Assembly (NCBI GenBank): GCA_022848805.1
Contig: JAJISI010000040.1
Coordinates: 285 to 10,215 of the forward strand
Origin: Thermoplasmatota archaeon
GTDB lineage: Archaea; Thermoplasmatota; Thermoplasmata; UBA10834
DNA: 9,931 bases
Direction of reading: 5' to 3'
In this document: positions 7,263 to 9,931 of the stretch, one piece after another
Layout: each line of letters begins with the position of its first letter
How positions within the stretch are numbered: position 1 is the stretch's first letter
Notes under the pieces: generated by a model
What the model was told of the DNA's origin: nothing
Databases searched by the model: none
Seen by the model: only the letters and a program-made list of their open reading frames with translations
Translations under genes and position numbers: made by a program

Positions 7263-7272
7263 CGTATAAAGG
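7263..7272 (+). promoter_or_regulatory. Candidate TATA box of the zinc-ribbon gene
   Basis: CGTATAAAGG, predicting a start point near 7293 and a leader of about 105 nt. A second A/T-rich alternation at 7230-7239 could be an alternative promoter. Confidence 0.4.
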
Positions 7273-7279
7273 CGTGATA

Positions 7280-7307
7280 TTTGGCGTCACCCGTTTGGCA
7301 TCACCCT
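7280..7307 (+). repeat. Tandem 14-bp repeat at the predicted transcription start
   Basis: Two head-to-tail copies of TTTGGC(G/A)TCACCC plus one base (7280-7293 and 7294-7307), identical at 12 of 14 positions. They cover the start point predicted from the TATA-like box at 7263-7272, where archaeal repressors commonly bind. Confidence 0.5.
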
Positions 7308-7398
7308 ACGCGACCCCCCCCAACTGTTGAACCTAGCGTTAGTTAGCTGAGATGCTACCAGAGCGCCACGTGACACGTTCACGGCCACCCCTCCAACC

Positions 7399-7815
7399 AT
7401 GACACCGGAAATCGCAACGATATTTGGATGCCCATTCTGTGGATTCAGGGTTTCGGGAATAGAGAAGGCATGCCCTCGATGCGGACGAGAGTTTTCGGAG
7501 GGGATTGAATTTGAGTGCCCGTTCTGCGGTAGTCCCGTCAAACCCACAGACGGCTCGTGTCCCGCCTGCGAAGTCCAGTTTCACAGGATCGCAGCCCAGG
7601 CAGGTGAACAGCTTCTCGATAAGGCCGTAACGAAAATCGCGGAAGAACTGGATGAGCTGACCGAACTGGACGGCAAACCTACGAAATGTCCTAGCTGTTC
7701 GGAGCTGCTTGAAACGCCAGGTGCGCCTTGCAAGAAATGCGAGGAACGTCGGATCGAAGAGGCGGATGCGGAGGAGCAGTCGGCGACGGACTACGTCGAT
7801 GCCGAGCTTTTCTGA
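7399..7815 (+). CDS. Multi-zinc-ribbon protein, N-terminal part up to an in-frame TGA
   Basis: A 138-codon frame ending at TGA (7813-7815). It carries three zinc ribbons with identical spacing CX2CX10CX2C: C11/C14/C25/C28, C40/C43/C54/C57 and C97/C100/C111/C114, separated by a helical, acidic stretch (about 62-92) and ending in an acidic linker. The same frame stays open after the TGA for 705 codons to the window end, and the fourth zinc ribbon starts nine codons after the TGA, so this is best read as the first part of one larger gene (next entry). Either the TGA is real and the gene is broken or split, or it is an error in the assembly. The ATG at 7399 has no clear ribosome binding site; an earlier in-frame start is not obvious. 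Zinc ribbons of this kind bind structural zinc and often mediate protein or nucleic acid contacts; the partner is unknown. Confidence 0.75.
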   Translation: MTPEIATIFGCPFCGFRVSGIEKACPRCGREFSEGIEFECPFCGSPVKPTDGSCPACEVQFHRIAAQAGEQLLDKAVTKIAEELDELTELDGKPTKCPSCSELLETPGAPCKKCEERRIEEADAEEQSATDYVDAELF

Positions 7816-9931
7816 GACCTCGAAGGGGAAGCCTACGAATGCCCCGCGTGCGGAGCTGAAGTTCGATTATCTGATCCCAAGTGCAGACAATGCGGAGCGG
7901 AATTCGCAGACGAAGAGGAGGCGCCGGAGGAAGTTCCGGAAGAATTGCCTTCTGAGAAAGAGACAGCTCGGATTATCCCGGAAGATGACTCGGCAATGTG
8001 CCCGTCATGTGACCAAGTCGTGAGCGACACTGACCCGGTGTGCCCTCACTGCGGTGCTGAATTCGAAGAAGAATCGGAGGATTTGCCCCCAGAACCCGAG
8101 GTTGACGTTGCAGGAGAAGACCTCGCCGGTTGTCCCGTCTGCGGCACGTTAGCCAGCCTCACAGCCGAGGTATGTCCTCACTGCGGGGCCGTGTTCGAGG
8201 AGGACGAAGAGGCAGTAGTTGCTCCCAGTCCAGAGAAGCTGGTGGTCAGGCCCAAGGTCGTGACGAAGAAGAAGTGGGGAATTGCCAAATCCTTACGGGT
8301 GCCCCCGCGAAAGGAACCCAGAGGGTTGTCGAACGGCACTGGTATCGTCAACGGCCGTGGAAGAACCAACGGCCGAGGACGTGTCAACGGTACGCATCTC
8401 GTCAACGGCATTGGCACTGTAAACGGGCGCGGAAGGGTAAACGGTCAGGGGCGCGTCAACGGCGCCGTCAACGGTATGGACCTGGTGAACGGCGTAGGCG
8501 CCTTGAACGGTGGAGGCGTGGGCGCTCAAAGGCCGAGAGGCACGAGAGGGCGGTATCAGCTTCTGTTCAGGTGGCGTTTCCTGGCCCTCCTCATCGCCCT
8601 CGTTATGATACTGGCCGCGTTCGCATATATGGCAGGAGTCGTTGAGAAACCTCCATACGAAATCGACGGGGATGGGGGAGACTGGTCGGACGGGACGATG
8701 TTCGGCATCGCTTCGAGCTCGCCCTCACCCTCAACGGACATCGTCGAATGGTCTGTCGCCCCGTACAGGAATGAATTGTATCTCTATGTGAGAACAGACG
8801 AAGCCACGATGGCAGACGATGAGGTCGAGAGCTTCTTCCTGTTCATCGATTCGGACGATTCCACATCGACGGGTTATGCGATACTGGAAATAGGCGCAGA
8901 CTTCATGATCGAGCTCCAGGGCTGGAATGGGTCGGTCGAACAATCGACAGTATGGAGATACGATTCATTCGGCGACCAACTGGACTGGAGCGGCTGGGTC
9001 TATGCAGCTGCAGCGGTCGCCGCCCTCGATGGAAACCAGCTCGAGGCCATGACAGGGCTTCCCTTCGAAGTGGATGAGTTCTCCAGGTTCATGCTCGTCT
9101 CTCGTGACCAACAATCGACCGGATCCGCGAGCTACCCAGTGGTGCTGACAGGTGGCCTTCTCATAATCGATGTGTCGCCGTCTCCAGACGTGGCGTCTGA
9201 TGGCTTACTCACATTGGATCAGAGCGCCCAGTTGATGAGTCTCACATTCAGTTGCGAAGGAGAGGGGGGCACGATCAGTACGGTGACACCCGAGCTTCTG
9301 GGCGTTTCTTCGTCTGACATCATAACGCAGTTCTCCATGGAGCCAGGCGGGGAGCATGTGGTCGATTTCCATGTTGATTCCTCCGGTCTCGTTCCTGGCC
9401 AGTTCGTATCTGCGAGTGTTGAGGCAGAAGACATCTCATCGTCCTTCTCGAAAATCCACATGGTAGGAAACAGCGTGAAAGCTTACGCGGGATCGGCCCC
9501 CGAGTCGGTATCAATCGACGGGGCCTTCGCGGACTGGACGGGTAGGACGGTCACCGACTTCGATCCCCTGCCTCTCGCAAACCCAGACATCGACATAGAC
9601 GAGGTCGGTGCACAAAACAGCACCGAGGATTCGTTCTTCTATGTCAGTGTGTCTGGAGACATCTGTTCGGGAGATTATGTGCCCAAGCTTGGCTCTAAGC
9701 CGTCGGGAACGGGTGGCGGCTCAGTGGTTCCCGTCAGGAGGACCGCGGAAGACTTCATGAAAGTGTACATCGACAGCGACCAATCTGCATCGTCTGGGTC
9801 GATAATACCCAACGAGGGGGCTCCGATCGGCGCAGATTACATGATAGAGGTCACTGGCTTCTGTTCTGAGATCAAGTCCACGGTTCTCCAGATGTATCAC
9901 GAAGGTGCCTGGATTGATATGGGGACGTCCG
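7816..9931 (+). CDS. Continuation of the zinc-ribbon protein: ribbons, Asn-Gly repeat, membrane helix, surface domains (partial)
   Basis: An uninterrupted frame in phase with the gene at 7399, open to the window end. Numbering from 7399: three more CX2CX10CX2C zinc ribbons (C148-C165, C201-C218, C245-C262) within acidic linkers; a basic stretch (about 275-305); eleven Asn-Gly units at six-residue spacing (312-371); an arginine-rich segment; and one transmembrane helix (about 394-413). The arginines just before the helix place the zinc ribbons inside the cell. Outside are two related domains, each beginning with an IDG...DW motif (422-429 and 706-713) and each with IDSD (483-486, 791-794) and GAD.MIE segments, resembling CBM9/DOMON-like sandwich domains, joined by an Ig-like stretch (about 580-690). 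If translated separately, the first plausible starts are TTG 7945 or ATG 7996, both after the fourth ribbon. Domain families are judged by eye. Confidence 0.75.
8332..8511 (+). repeat. 18-bp coding tandem repeat (VNGxGx hexapeptide array)
   Basis: Eleven Asn-Gly pairs at residues 312, 318, 324, 330, 336, 342, 348, 354, 358, 364 and 370, spaced exactly six residues apart except one step of four. The common unit is V-N-G-R-G-R. All eleven Asn codons are AAC, while Gly codons vary between GGC, GGT and GGG, so the array is not a fresh DNA duplication. Confidence 0.9.

Larger units (their letters stand above)
6969..7398. other. Intergenic region between the tRNA and the zinc-ribbon gene
   Basis: About 430 bp with no convincing gene. 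It contains the tRNA promoter, two TATA-like boxes (ATATATATAT, 7230-7239; CGTATAAAGG, 7263-7272), a tandem 14-bp repeat (7280-7307) and a run of eight C (7314-7321). A 16-codon ORF (7352-7402) ends in an ATGA overlap with the zinc-ribbon start, which may be chance. Confidence 0.55.

Noticed and set aside
7813..7815. Selenocysteine or a reassigned TGA codon
   Set aside because: TGA ends four other genes here, the position lies in an acidic linker rather than a redox or metal site, and no SECIS-like structure is apparent; error or nonsense mutation is simpler.
8332..8511. Regular repeats as a CRISPR array
   Set aside because: The period is 18 bp with no distinct spacers, and the repeat is in frame within a long coding sequence.
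8130..8645. 171-codon plus-strand ORF rich in Arg, Gln and Gly
   Set aside because: It is the shifted-frame reading of the zinc-ribbon and Asn-Gly repeat region; its low-complexity pattern follows from the 18-bp repeat.

Overview
The window looks archaeal, most like a protein-degrading member of the Thermoplasmatota; this lineage call is inference. Supporting signs are TATA-like boxes about 25 bp upstream of a tRNA gene and of several starts, a tRNA gene with no encoded CCA, zinc-ribbon-rich coding sequence, and exported clostripain-type (C11) and M28 peptidases, a combination known from sedimentary archaea such as MBG-D. No marker gene is present to fix the taxon. TGA is a normal stop here: four genes (cupin, M24, M28, GAF-like) end in it.

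Left part (1-4262, all minus strand). A fragment resembling only the C-terminal end of a C11 peptidase runs off the left edge (1-256). A small cupin-fold protein (299-742) follows an M24 metallopeptidase (773-1936) in an apparent operon; a short perfect inverted repeat overlaps the M24 stop just before the strong ribosome binding site of the cupin gene. Upstream is an exported M28 zinc peptidase with a protease-associated domain (2103-4262).

Middle (4263-6714). A 530-bp divergent regulatory region separates the M28 gene from a complete exported C11 cysteine peptidase (4796-5953, plus). The C11 gene converges on a GAF-like domain protein (6079-6714, minus), with GC-rich terminator-like sequence between them. 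The M28 and C11 enzymes probably digest protein outside the cell, and the cytosolic M24 enzyme could finish imported peptides.

Right part (6715-9931). A tRNA-Arg(UCG) gene (6895-6968, minus) has its own TATA box. A roughly 430-bp intergenic stretch follows, with two TATA-like boxes and a tandem 14-bp repeat. Then comes the most unusual object: one continuous plus-strand reading frame from 7399 to the window end, broken only by a single in-frame TGA at 7813-7815. It encodes six evenly built zinc ribbons (each CX2CX10CX2C), a hexapeptide Asn-Gly array of eleven units, one transmembrane helix, and at least two related extracellular domains starting with an IDG...DW motif. The segment downstream of the TGA continues beyond the right edge.
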